NCBI RefSeq assembly: GCF_000350225.1
Contig: NW_005178999.1
Coordinates: forward strand, 8,256-72,255
Length of the DNA: 64,000 nucleotides
From: Chondrus crispus
Lineage: Eukaryota > Rhodophyta > Florideophyceae > Gigartinales > Gigartinaceae
Reading direction: 5' to 3'
Positions 1 to 9,086 of the stretch are shown here, piece by piece. The translations under genes and the position numbers were made by a program. Each line of letters opens with the position of its first letter. Position 1 is the first letter of the stretch. The notes beneath the pieces were generated by a model. It made no database searches and was not told the DNA's origin. It saw only the letters and a list, made by a program, of their open reading frames with translations.

Positions 1-1
1 C

Positions 2-1078
2 CGCGGCGTCTCTGCCCGAGTATATCGCGCGTCGGCCGCCTCCTCATCGTCCCCCGCTTTCGCCGTCAAGGTCATCCCGCCGTCCAAGCTTCGTCCTGCC
101 GTGCGCAGGGAGGTCGCCTTACACTACCCGCTTCGCCATCCCAACATCATTCGTCTGCACGCCGTCCATCCGGCCCGTCCGCCTCACCATCACCTCTCTT
201 CCACACCTAGTGCTCAGTCGCTCTCGCTCGCACTAGTCACTGAACTCGCTCCGGCGGGCGATATGTTTGCAGAGGTCGCCGCCGCAGGCTCCCTGCCGCC
301 CCCTGTCCTCAGGAGAAGGCTGGCCGACATTGCCAACGCCCTCTCGTATCTCCACCACGAGGGGATTGCTCATCTTGACCTCAAGTTGGAGAACGTCGTC
401 ATCTCCAAGTCGAACACCGCAAAGCTTGCCGATTTTGGCTGCGCCGCCCGCATTGCTCACAAAAACCCCAACTCCTCACTTCGTGGTACCCTGCACTACC
501 TCGCCCCGGAGCTCATCAATGACCCCTCGCTCCCCCCCTCCCCCACGGCTGACGCCTGGTCTATGGGCGTCCTTGCTTACACTGCCCTCGTCGGTGCCTA
601 CCCTTTCAACGGTGCCCGCCCCGGCAATTCCGAACAAGCCAATGATCGCGCCACCAAGTATCGCATTCTTCACGCCGCCCCCCACCGATTCCCATCCGCC
701 CTTCGTATTCCCGACGATCTCCTCAAGATTATCCGCGGCCTTTTGCACAAGGACCCCGCAAAGAGAATGACCATTTCAGAAGTCTACGCCCTTCTCTCCT
801 CCGCTCGCAACACCACCAAATCCATCATCAAAACTCCTAATCCTCAGAGGCCTTCCCCGGACAAAATATTCCGCCCGCCATCCCCGGCTAGCCCCATCAA
901 TGCCGATTTTCACTCCAACCACTCGGTCCCTACCCATTACACCCAGACCAAGGACGATGCCCTGCGTATTGTCGATGCCATAACTGCTTGCACCTCGCGT
1001 GCCGCCACCAATGGCCCGCTGCACAGGCGCAATTCTATGGGCCGCCCAGCCCCGCGAGCAACCGCCCCTCGATCTTGA
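2..1078 (+). CDS. Ser/Thr protein kinase, 5' end cut by window edge
   Basis: This is a eukaryotic-type protein kinase domain. The frame stays open from the first bases of the window, so the start codon lies further left. Visible upstream of base 101 are the end of the glycine loop (GVSARVYRA) and the VAIK-type lysine (FAVKVI). Then come the catalytic loop HLDLKLEN (catalytic Asp near base 377), the DFG motif in LADFGCAA, the LAPEL (APE) motif and the helix-F segment DAWSMGVL. The loop reads HLD rather than HRD, so it is a non-RD kinase. A low-complexity Pro/Ser tail of about 90 residues follows the domain. General fold resembles CAMK/SNF1-like kinases, but I cannot assign a subfamily or substrate. 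Confidence 0.9.
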   Translation, partial: RGVSARVYRASAASSSSPAFAVKVIPPSKLRPAVRREVALHYPLRHPNIIRLHAVHPARPPHHHLSSTPSAQSLSLALVTELAPAGDMFAEVAAAGSLPPPVLRRRLADIANALSYLHHEGIAHLDLKLENVVISKSNTAKLADFGCAARIAHKNPNSSLRGTLHYLAPELINDPSLPPSPTADAWSMGVLAYTALVGAYPFNGARPGNSEQANDRATKYRILHAAPHRFPSALRIPDDLLKIIRGLLHKDPAKRMTISEVYALLSSARNTTKSIIKTPNPQRPSPDKIFRPPSPASPINADFHSNHSVPTHYTQTKDDALRIVDAITACTSRAATNGPLHRRNSMGRPAPRATAPRS

Positions 1079-1403
1079 TGGCGCCCACTTCATCACTTCC
1101 CCTTTTCGACATTGCGTGCACACATCTCACCGTAATGTCTAATTTTCGGTTGCTGGCCCCACACCCAGTCAGTCCGCGTGTATCATTTTCACTCCTTTCT
1201 CCTTTTCTTTGTGCTCTATTGCACTTTGGGGCTCATCCTATAGGTTTGCACATATTTCGGAGCTCATCCGTTTCACCCACCCCCCCCCCCCCCGCACTCC
1301 CCTTTTATACCTAACCATAGGTAGATTTCACCCTTATCAACACTCCCAATAACACAACACATTAAACCAACATCAACTTACTCATCAAAAACAACATTTG
1401 CCA
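1079..1403. other. Convergent intergenic region
   Basis: Shared 3' flank of the kinase and the phosphatase-like gene, which point at each other. It holds a C homopolymer of about 13 bases near 1277-1289 and pyrimidine-rich sequence. I see no gene or RNA. Confidence 0.5.
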
Positions 1404-2504
1404 TCACCCTTTGAGTCTCTCGCTTTGCTTGTGTTGTGCCCCCTTTGACTTCACATCCCCTGCCCCATCCATATCTGTCATATCCATACCTGGACGACAG
1501 CAAGTTGCAAAGCCTACCCCTGTGAGGTCCAGCGCTCCCAACTTCAATGAGACGTGCACTTCAATTTGTTTGTGTGTCTGTCTCGGACGCTTCCACATCT
1601 CCCCTGCCTTCCCTTTCCCTTGCACCACACTCTGTTCCCCAAAACCCTCCTTCTCCGTAACATTTGTTACTCCCACCCCCGCTACCTTGCTAGTGGACGC
1701 GTCGGGATCTACCTCGAGCTCCAGCTTCACAGACGGGTGTTTGCTATGCCTGACGCCATCCCAAAGCCACACGGGAATCTGCAACGGGATCAGCACGGGC
1801 GCGTGAAACGCCTCGACAAACTTTTTCTCCTTAAACGTGATATCGTTCGCCTTTGTATACCGCATAAACTCCTCATAAATCGTGGGCAAGTTCCAGTTCT
1901 GTAGCCGTCTCAAGCACATCACCACAAGCCCCGTGTTATGGCCGCCGTCGCGGCAGTGGATAAAGATGGGGTGGTTGCGGGGGTCGACGAGCTTGTTCAG
2001 CAGCGAGGCGACCAGTTGCGGCGTGTGCGAGAAGCCGTCGTCGTACTTGTCGACCGCGTGCCAGAAGAGCGTGACCCCCTCCGCGTCGCAGTACTCCCGC
2101 AGGTCGCTCGAAGGGCCCGTGCTCCCCGGCACCAGCGACAGCACCGTGCGGAGCTTGAGGCGACGTAGGTACCGCATGTTCTTCAGCGAGGGGTGGCCCC
2201 CGCGGTACACCCCCTCTTCGATCAGGCATAGCCGGAATGGCGGGATGAGCGGCGGCAGGGGGCGCGACATGCGCAGCGCGACAGCGGAGGCGGGGGCAGG
2301 GTTGTACGGGGCGCGAGGGGCAGCGGGTTGCGGGAGGGGCTGCGTAGGCCGACCTGATATGTGGTTGTCAGTCATATGGACGGATGTGACATGCGTGCGC
2401 CCGTGGCACGGGCAGAGTGCGGCGGTGACGCGGGGTGGAGGGATGGGGGGAGGTGGAAGGATGGGAGAGTGAAGGTTAAGGGAGCGGAAGAAAAGACGTG
2501 CCAC
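1404..2504 (-). CDS. Oca6/Siw14-type atypical tyrosine phosphatase-like protein, probably catalytically dead
   Basis: The core (about residues 90-235) matches the plant-and-fungal atypical dual-specificity phosphatase family (Siw14/Oca): FRLCLIEEGVYRGGHPSLKN, then the P-loop region FIHCRDGGHNTGLVV. The loop has the nucleophile Cys184, but the position six residues later, normally the phosphate-binding Arg of CX5R, is Asn190. As far as I recall, fungal Oca6-like relatives have similarly degenerate loops, so this is probably a pseudophosphatase or binding protein. The first ATG-type start gives 366 residues with a Pro-rich N-terminus. An internal ATG at 2375 is an equally good start. The C-terminal 100 residues are low complexity. 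It shares a divergent promoter with the FPP synthase gene. Confidence 0.82.
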   Translation of the reverse strand: MARLFFRSLNLHSPILPPPPIPPPRVTAALCPCHGRTHVTSVHMTDNHISGRPTQPLPQPAAPRAPYNPAPASAVALRMSRPLPPLIPPFRLCLIEEGVYRGGHPSLKNMRYLRRLKLRTVLSLVPGSTGPSSDLREYCDAEGVTLFWHAVDKYDDGFSHTPQLVASLLNKLVDPRNHPIFIHCRDGGHNTGLVVMCLRRLQNWNLPTIYEEFMRYTKANDITFKEKKFVEAFHAPVLIPLQIPVWLWDGVRHSKHPSVKLELEVDPDASTSKVAGVGVTNVTEKEGFGEQSVVQGKGKAGEMWKRPRQTHKQIEVHVSLKLGALDLTGVGFATCCRPGMDMTDMDGAGDVKSKGAQHKQSERLKG

Positions 2505-2642
2505 GAAGGGGCAGGAGATAGGGTTTTTCTTTGATAAACGGAGATTAATTTAATGTGAGAGAAGCGCCAAGGTTGAAAAGTACTGTACAATGTGGCGTCT
2601 TTTAAGACGTCTGTGAAGCATTCCCTCATGAAGGCCTCATGA

Positions 2643-3983
2643 ATGCCTATTCGCCGAAATCTGATCATTGAGAGGTGCAACGCGGCACACGACTGTCTCT
2701 CCATGCGATGCTTCTTCAGATCACTTCAGCAAGCCCGCGCTCTACATTCCCGCCATTCCCTTCAGCAGTGCCGAAGCGCACCCGGCTTCTACCATCGCCG
2801 AGCACCGGCGTCAGCTTCCACTTTGCGAGTCCCTAGCCTCTTCTTGCATCTCCAGTCCCATCGGCATCCCCATCGGCATCCCCATCCCCGCCGCCACCTC
2901 GCCAAGATGGGCTCCACCGACGTGGCCCCGCCGTCGGGGGCATCGGCGACCTCAGATCTGAAGGCCAATTTCAAGGCCGTCTTCCCGGAGCTCGTCGACG
3001 AGATCATGGCCGAACTGCATGACCAATTCGACCTCCCGGAGGACGCCCTCAAATACATCCGCCACAACCTCGAGTACAACGTCCCGCACGGCAAGCTCAA
3101 CCGCGGCCTGGCCGTGTCTCATTGCTACAAAGCCTTCCGCAAGGGCGACGCCATCAAGCCCCACGAAGAGCGTGCCGCGTACATCCTCGGCTGGTGCGTA
3201 GAGCTGCTCCAGGCCTTCTTCCTCGTCGCCGATGACATCATGGATGCCTCCGTCACGCGCCGCGGCCAGCCCTGCTTTTTTCGACTTCCGCAAGTCGGGC
3301 TTAACGCCATTAACGACTCGCTCGTGCTTGAGAGCATGATTTACCGCCTCATTCGCAAGCACTTTCGCGACTCGTCCGTTTATGTCGACTTGGTCCACCT
3401 CTTTCAGGATATTACGTACACTACCGAGATCGGCCAACTGCTCGACTTGACGTCCAACGAGGCGGACAAGGTGCAGTTAGATCGCTTTACGGATGACGCG
3501 CTTGCGAGAATTTACAAATATAAGACCTCGCATTATACCTTCTATTTGCCTGTCGCCTTGGGAATGCGACTTGCTGAGGTCTCCGATCAGAAATGCTATG
3601 ATACGGCAAAGCAAATATGTCTCAAAATTGGTCATTTTTTCCAAGCCCAGGATGACTTTCTGGATGCGTTTGGCGATCCTGAAGTCACAGGCAAGGTAGG
3701 TACCGATATCGAGGAGAATACATGCACCTGGCTTATCGTCGAAGCCCTCAAAGTGGCCACGCCCGCAGATATGGCTATCCTTAATGAAAACTACGGCGTC
3801 AAGAACAAAGCCAATTCGGACAAAGTCAAGGAAGTATATACAAGGCTTGGATTGAAGGATAAATTCCTCAAATTTGAGAACAAGACATACGAAGAAGCAA
3901 CTAAGATGATAGAGGATGTCTCGGGAATGCCAACCGGGGCTTTTGAGTTTCTTTTGACGAGCCTCTATAAAAGAAAGAAGTAG
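2643..3983 (+). CDS. FPS: Farnesyl diphosphate synthase
   Basis: Makes farnesyl diphosphate from IPP and DMAPP for sterol, dolichol and prenyl synthesis. Both Asp-rich motifs are present: DDIMD (residues 197-201 from the first ATG) followed by RRGQPCFFR, and DDFLD (337-341) followed by FGDPEVTGKVGTDI. The short basic C-terminus KRKK is typical of FPP synthases. There is no intron. Two starts are plausible. The ATG at 2907 in a strong context (gccaagATGg) gives 358 residues, the usual cytosolic size. The upstream ATGs at 2643 and 2703 add an Arg/Ser/His-rich leader (MRCFFRSLQQARALHSRHSL) resembling a mitochondrial presequence. Plants make both forms from one FPS gene, so dual targeting is a reasonable inference. 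Confidence 0.95.
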   Translation: MPIRRNLIIERCNAAHDCLSMRCFFRSLQQARALHSRHSLQQCRSAPGFYHRRAPASASTLRVPSLFLHLQSHRHPHRHPHPRRHLAKMGSTDVAPPSGASATSDLKANFKAVFPELVDEIMAELHDQFDLPEDALKYIRHNLEYNVPHGKLNRGLAVSHCYKAFRKGDAIKPHEERAAYILGWCVELLQAFFLVADDIMDASVTRRGQPCFFRLPQVGLNAINDSLVLESMIYRLIRKHFRDSSVYVDLVHLFQDITYTTEIGQLLDLTSNEADKVQLDRFTDDALARIYKYKTSHYTFYLPVALGMRLAEVSDQKCYDTAKQICLKIGHFFQAQDDFLDAFGDPEVTGKVGTDIEENTCTWLIVEALKVATPADMAILNENYGVKNKANSDKVKEVYTRLGLKDKFLKFENKTYEEATKMIEDVSGMPTGAFEFLLTSLYKRKK

Positions 3984-5235
3984 AGGTGTCAAAGGCAAGG
4001 AAGGAAATCTAGAGACATCCGGGCAACAGAGCAGGTGGTTACATGACAATAACTTGTCATGCAAATCACAAAATAGATTCTAAAACAATATCTGGAACGG
4101 ACCATCACATTTCTGCCCAAATTTCCCAACGTCGAAACCCCCGTTTACTTCAGAAGGGTTAAGTGGGCCCAATCACATTTCATTGTGTCTCGTCGTAGGA
4201 TTTGTTACGTGTTGCATCTTAAACATTTGGCGCCGTTTGTTTTGAGAGGACTACAGTACTGTACTGTTTGTAACCACTTTATGCAGAGAGCTATCAGTTT
4301 GCTCTTCCAATGGCTGGCGATTCTTAGAATAGTGCGAAGTCGAAAGTACAGTCATCTGTAGCAAAAGTGTTGATCCAAGAATGATATTTCGCCTTTTGGC
4401 AGTATAGCCTTGTAGGGTCTTGAATCGTCACAGGTTACAATGAGCTCACTGAAGACTCCTAGATGACGAACAACGCAACGTGACTGAAATCTGCGAATAT
4501 CACATCTATTGACTGTGTGAAATTAGAACACTGGCTCTCCAATCCAACTGCCTCTCACTCACTCATGTACGGTACGTACTACGTTTTTATACCGATTACG
4601 CAAGATCGAGTGCAGAGGATTGATATTTCTTACACGCAAGCTCACGTATAGGACAGGAACCACATAGCCCACCACAAGACTATCAAAAAAAGGATCACTA
4701 ATCCAAAGCTGTGCTTGAGAGGGAACAGTCTTTCTTTAAACATTGTTCCAAGCAGACGACCCTCCAGAAAAAAACAAGCACTATGTCACCTGTTCGATAC
4801 ACGGGGGCAGCAGTCACCGTATGCCCCGAGACCTGCAAGGGTAAGGGCAAAACGTTCTGATGTCTGAAGGCTTGTCTATTTTTGTATCAACAGGAAGGAT
4901 ATGTATTGATGGCAGGGGACAGGCAGGATAGAGGAGTAAGTGCGGATTAGTGGCGGAAGTAGTTGGGTCACAATTCAGCCGCATAAAAGCCCTCAGATTT
5001 CTCAAAGTGCTTTTTTGGTAAATTTTGAACCTACGAATACAGCGACTTAAATCCATTATGATACCGTTCATGGGCTGCCCTCGCGGATTGCGCTGTCGTC
5101 CTTTGAAGTTCCGCATCCAAAGAAAGCGACCAGTTGGCCTCCCGTCCCTCCTCTACCTTCCACTTCGCTGCGCCGCTTTGGAATTTGTCGAACGGTGCGA
5201 CTCCGAGCACCGTTCCCGTCAAGATCCTATCTGCA
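3984..5235. other. 1.25 kb intergenic region
   Basis: Lies between the FPP synthase stop and the RPC4 start. It contains overlapping ACAGTAC/GTACTGT palindromes at 4251-4268. At 4789-4849 there is a short ATG frame followed by GTAAGG and a possible acceptor, which would encode only about 30 residues and which I do not call. No convincing gene, tRNA or snRNA is visible. Confidence 0.4.
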
Positions 5236-6579
5236 ATGGATAATTTGACACCGGAGCCGGTCCCTGAAGAAGGCGACCGCGATGGCACCGGGGCCGCATC
5301 GGAAAGTGGTTCAGCGCCAGCCGCCCGGGGGCGAGGCGGTCGAGGCCGGGGACGCGGCCGGGGGCGCGGGCGCGGGCGCGGTCGTCGGGTCGTTCCTCGC
5401 CAAGTAGCCCGTCGCAAGCCCCCCCCACAAGCGGCTCGTCCCATTCAACCACCGCCAGCTCGCGTGCCGCGCGGACGCGGGCGGGGGAGAGGGAAGGATG
5501 CACATGGGAGGGGACGTGGAGCCGCACAATACAACTCGAACGTTGTGGGGCTTGGACAGATCGCACCCATGCGAGTGCCCAGTCGGGTTCCGTCGTCAGG
5601 TGGAAGCGCTGCGACGAGTCGGAAGAGCTCGGTCGTGTCTTCGATGTCCATTGGAGCAGCGAGTAGCACAAATGCGGCGAGTAGCTCTACGGGGATGGAT
5701 GTAGACACGGGGCAGCTAGGAGCGTTACTGGATGCAGACGGTCCCATGCAGTCACAGGACGGTTTTGGGGTACCAGGGGGGAGTGGGGCGAAGGTTTTGA
5801 AGGCGGAACAGAAAGTCATATCATTTATGGAGCACTTGGAAGTTGCTGATGACAGCGACGATGACATGATGGAAACTTCATTTGAGGCGCGAAACAAGGA
5901 TATTGCACCGTACGCTGGGAAGCTGACTAGGGATGGATTGCTGCTTCCCGTGTCGCTCCCTGGGTTGAGGGATCTGCCTCCAGAATATCGGGATTTTGAG
6001 TCCAAAGGGGCACATATTGATGTATCGGATGACGACGAAGAAGGTGTTACGCTTGGAAGTAAGGAGGAGCCCATGGAGATTGACGCCATTGATGATGGAG
6101 ACAACGATGCTGGCAATTTGCGGCCAGAAATGTTTGCAAAAGGTTCTGTGGCACGAAAAGTATTGTCCAGTCATGATTCGCTGACGTTCATGCAGTTACC
6201 CGGGCTGCTCGCATTGATGGAAAGGAAGGATACAGATGGAACTTCAAAGAACGATAGACAGGAACCAGAGCATGACAAGGTCGAAAGCTCTGTTGCTGCG
6301 GCTGTTGCAGCAGCGGAACGCATGCGCGGATTGGGAACAGACCTTAGGAAAGTTGGGGAAAGGGGTTCCACCCGGCCTGTTGGAAAGCTACGTTTCTTCA
6401 AGAGCGGTCGCGTGCAAATGGTCATGGGCAGGGGTGGTTGCATTGAATTGGAGCATGGGATCTCTCCCAAGGTTACTCAGCAGGTTGTCATGATTGATAC
6501 CGAACGGCAAAAGTGCGAGGAATTACAGAATACGCTAACGTCAAGGCTTGTCGGTGTGCCAACATTCGGGCCCGCATGA
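5236..6579 (+). CDS. RPC4: RNA polymerase III subunit RPC4 (RPC53/POLR3D)
   Basis: Subunit of the RPC4-RPC5 (C53/C37) subcomplex of RNA polymerase III, needed for termination and reinitiation. It is recognised from the C-terminal RPC4 domain (last 65 residues): VGKLRFFKSGRVQMVMGRGG, then a stretch ending QQVVMIDTE and a last segment LTSRLVGVPTFGPA. Family members end in the same way. The N-terminal 150 residues are Gly/Arg-rich (RGRGRGRGRG), also seen in this family, and the middle is acidic and disordered. I chose the ATG at 5236 (447 residues); the frame is open upstream but without an ATG. No intron is seen. Confidence 0.85.
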   Translation: MDNLTPEPVPEEGDRDGTGAASESGSAPAARGRGGRGRGRGRGRGRGRGRRVVPRQVARRKPPPQAARPIQPPPARVPRGRGRGRGKDAHGRGRGAAQYNSNVVGLGQIAPMRVPSRVPSSGGSAATSRKSSVVSSMSIGAASSTNAASSSTGMDVDTGQLGALLDADGPMQSQDGFGVPGGSGAKVLKAEQKVISFMEHLEVADDSDDDMMETSFEARNKDIAPYAGKLTRDGLLLPVSLPGLRDLPPEYRDFESKGAHIDVSDDDEEGVTLGSKEEPMEIDAIDDGDNDAGNLRPEMFAKGSVARKVLSSHDSLTFMQLPGLLALMERKDTDGTSKNDRQEPEHDKVESSVAAAVAAAERMRGLGTDLRKVGERGSTRPVGKLRFFKSGRVQMVMGRGGCIELEHGISPKVTQQVVMIDTERQKCEELQNTLTSRLVGVPTFGPA

Positions 6580-6821
6580 AGGCGTGAAATCTCCGCTTGA
6601 ACATATCCTTTCGGAGAGTGGAGACACTCGCGCATTAATTGTGGATAACACGGGCGTCGTTCGTATTTACGTGCATGGGGTTATGGTCATGCGAATAAGA
6701 AAGGAAGGGAAACCTTGCCTCTCCCGTCATCTTGGAGATCCAGTACAACAGCGCGTTTGTTCAACGTGTTAAACTGTATTGGCAATGGAGTGAAAGAGGT
6801 TTTGCTACAGGGAAAAGGGAA
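6580..6821. other. Convergent 3' region of RPC4 and CCR4
   Basis: Short shared 3' flank. No gene is seen. Confidence 0.4.
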
Positions 6822-8691
6822 TTACATCTGGTGATGGGTCATGCCTGGCCGTTTCAGAAGCTGAAAATCTGCCATGAGTGCAACGTGATCAGAACTCCAC
6901 TGTGCGTTGGGAATCCCGTCCTCGGCGTTCGTCTCTGCTTCCTTACCGAACAGCCGCTGTACGTCCGGAATCTCCATGACTGCCGTTGGTACAATACTGT
7001 CAGAGCCATACCAAATGTAATCTAACACGCCAACGAAATTATGCGTATAATTCGTGAACGCTGGTTCTGAACCGGTCAGAGCATACGTCGAGCGCATGTG
7101 CAGATTATGCTGCAAGCGACACGAAGACAGAACGTTGTATATGTCATCTGGGACATCTGGCTTCGTGAGCGAGCACGTCCCTGTTGATATCAACTCGTAG
7201 ACAGAGCTAACCGGTTCGGAGTTGAAATCACCTCCAAGGATAATTGGGACGTCGGGACCTAGTCTGCGACTTGAAATTAATAACTCCAGTTCCTGCATGA
7301 AGACATCCACTTGGAACAATTTGACATCTGTGAGGTCTGGGTCCCAGTAAGTGTGAGTGTTTGCAACAACGATTGGCCCTGACCCGTCGATAACATCGAG
7401 GATGAGAATGAGGCCGACATTACCCTTCAGACATCTATTCAAAGTGCGCGATTCCTTTGTCCTTGAGTGTGCAATGGCGTTATATTCTACAATGTGCTGT
7501 TCTCGTAAGACAAACATGTCTTTTCGAAAGAAGGTTGCGCATCCATCAATTTTGCCCTTTCGCCCCATTGATTCTCTCGTCTTCACCTTGAAGCAACCTT
7601 CGTAGCCAAGACGCGAAAAGTATGGCTGAAAGTGATCTTCGTAGTGATCAGCCTGGACCTCTTGCAGGCACAGGATATCTGCATCGAATTGGGCCATCTC
7701 GCGGATCAAATTGCGCTTCCGGTACGTCCATGCCAACGCCCATGACGGGCAGCGTGGATAGGCTTGGGCGTTCGCATAAATTTCGGACAGGATGTTGTAT
7801 GTCACGACTCTGAACGTCCCCGGGCGCTTAGTCTTCGCGTTGTAAAACTCTCCCGTAGCCAAGTTGAGCATTCGGCGTTCTGGTGGCGGTTTCGGGATCT
7901 TTCGGACAGCCATGGAACGAACTGATAGCGGGGGACCAATGTCTACGGTGCCATCTGAATTCCTCTGTACATAGCGACAAACGAGTTCCAAGATATGACC
8001 GACGTCATCAGGGGTCGGGGCATAGTTTCGAATGAAAGCAACCTCTGAAACCTTGATAGGATTCCTCAAGGGATCTTCAAAAACGCCTTCGTTTCGGCCG
8101 ACAACGGCGTGGCTGCGCACAGCAACGACCTTGTCATCGGGCGAAAGCTGGTCCGTGGAATCCTTTCGCGGATACGTGCGGGCAATTTTCTCAGCATAGC
8201 CACGTAGGACATCCCAGCTCGTGCGCATGCACTCAATGGTGCAGAAGAAGGAGTCGCGAATGACCGACTCGAACTGGTCCGCCGGGAGGGCATAGTGTGC
8301 GGCGATCTTGAGCAGCGGGACAAACTGATGAGCGGCAGGTTTGAAGCACGAGTTTCTAGCACAGCTGTAGGTGGAGGCGCAGCGGTTCCAGCGATACTGA
8401 ACGGAAAGCGCGCCACGCGTCTTGGCCTCGATGGTCTCTGCGGACTTGGCCTCGCCCGCGGCCGTGCGAATGACGACGTAGGGGAGGAGATCACATCCCT
8501 CCACTGGGGTGCTCGTGTAGAGAAACTCCACACGCTGGAGGTGAGGGGTGGCAGCGAGGGTTCGGCCGGGGCTCTGGTTGGGGGAGGAGGTAGTGACGGC
8601 GGTGGATGGGGGGGGGTGAGTTGGCGGCGGAGGCGGCGCCGTTGGCGGGCTTGGCGGTCAGCACGGAGGAAGGACCCTCGGCTGCCACCAT
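6822..8691 (-). CDS. CCR4: CCR4 deadenylase (plant-type), with a probable homopolymer frameshift near its N-terminus
   Basis: Catalytic poly(A) exonuclease of the CCR4-NOT complex. The C-terminal endonuclease/exonuclease/phosphatase domain is complete: FRVVTYNILSEIYA, DADILCLQEVQ (catalytic Glu), KIDGCATFFRKD, VVANTHTYWDP, ILGGDFNSEP and SSDHVALMADF. The N-terminal third has the plant CCR4 pattern (EGCDLLPYVVIR, VQYRWNR, and a zinc-finger-like CIEC segment) and no leucine-rich repeats. The main frame has no ATG before an upstream stop at 8658-8660. A good ATG at 8691 (MVAAEGPSSVL) lies one frame away. The two frames meet at a run of nine Gs (8608-8616), and one base fewer would make them continuous. 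I infer an assembly or replication-slippage indel. A tiny intron is the alternative. Confidence 0.88.
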
Positions 8692-9086
8692 TGCGGGGTG
8701 CCTTCGATGGGGACGGTAAGGGGGAGGAAGGGAGGGGGGGCGGAGGGAGGGGGGGCGGAGGGAAGGGGAGGAATTCGCAAGAGGAGGGGAGCAGGTATGT
8801 GAGTGATTTGACAGGCGGGGCAGAAAGAGCGGAGCCGAGGGTCGGCAGTGGAGGACGATGGTTTTACTGTAGTGTTCGGCTACGGTCGCGCTATGACGGC
8901 CTTGAGAGGCTGCTGCCCACAACCAGTATTGGACAGAGTGTTGTACAGTATTCGATGCCAGGCTGTGAACTACGTTCACCGCCCCTTCTGGACCTCATGC
9001 ACTCAGCACCCCTCAAATTTCTTCCGATTTTTACAAACGTCTACCCCCACCCGCCAAACCGCCCCTCAACCTGCCACGAGTCCTAC
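8692..9086. other. CCR4 upstream region with G-rich tract
   Basis: Region between the DIS3 stop and the CCR4 start, both on the minus strand. At 8719-8770 the plus strand has many G runs of three to seven (G-quadruplex-like, C-rich on the CCR4 sense strand). A TTGTACAGTA motif sits near 8940. No gene is seen. Confidence 0.4.

Noticed and set aside
4789-4920. Short ATG frame with donor- and acceptor-like sites
   Set aside because: The product would be about 30 residues with no resemblance to known proteins. Such sites occur often by chance.
5134-5235. Upstream extension of RPC4 from a TTG codon
   Set aside because: There is no ATG, and the normal start at 5236 gives the expected protein.
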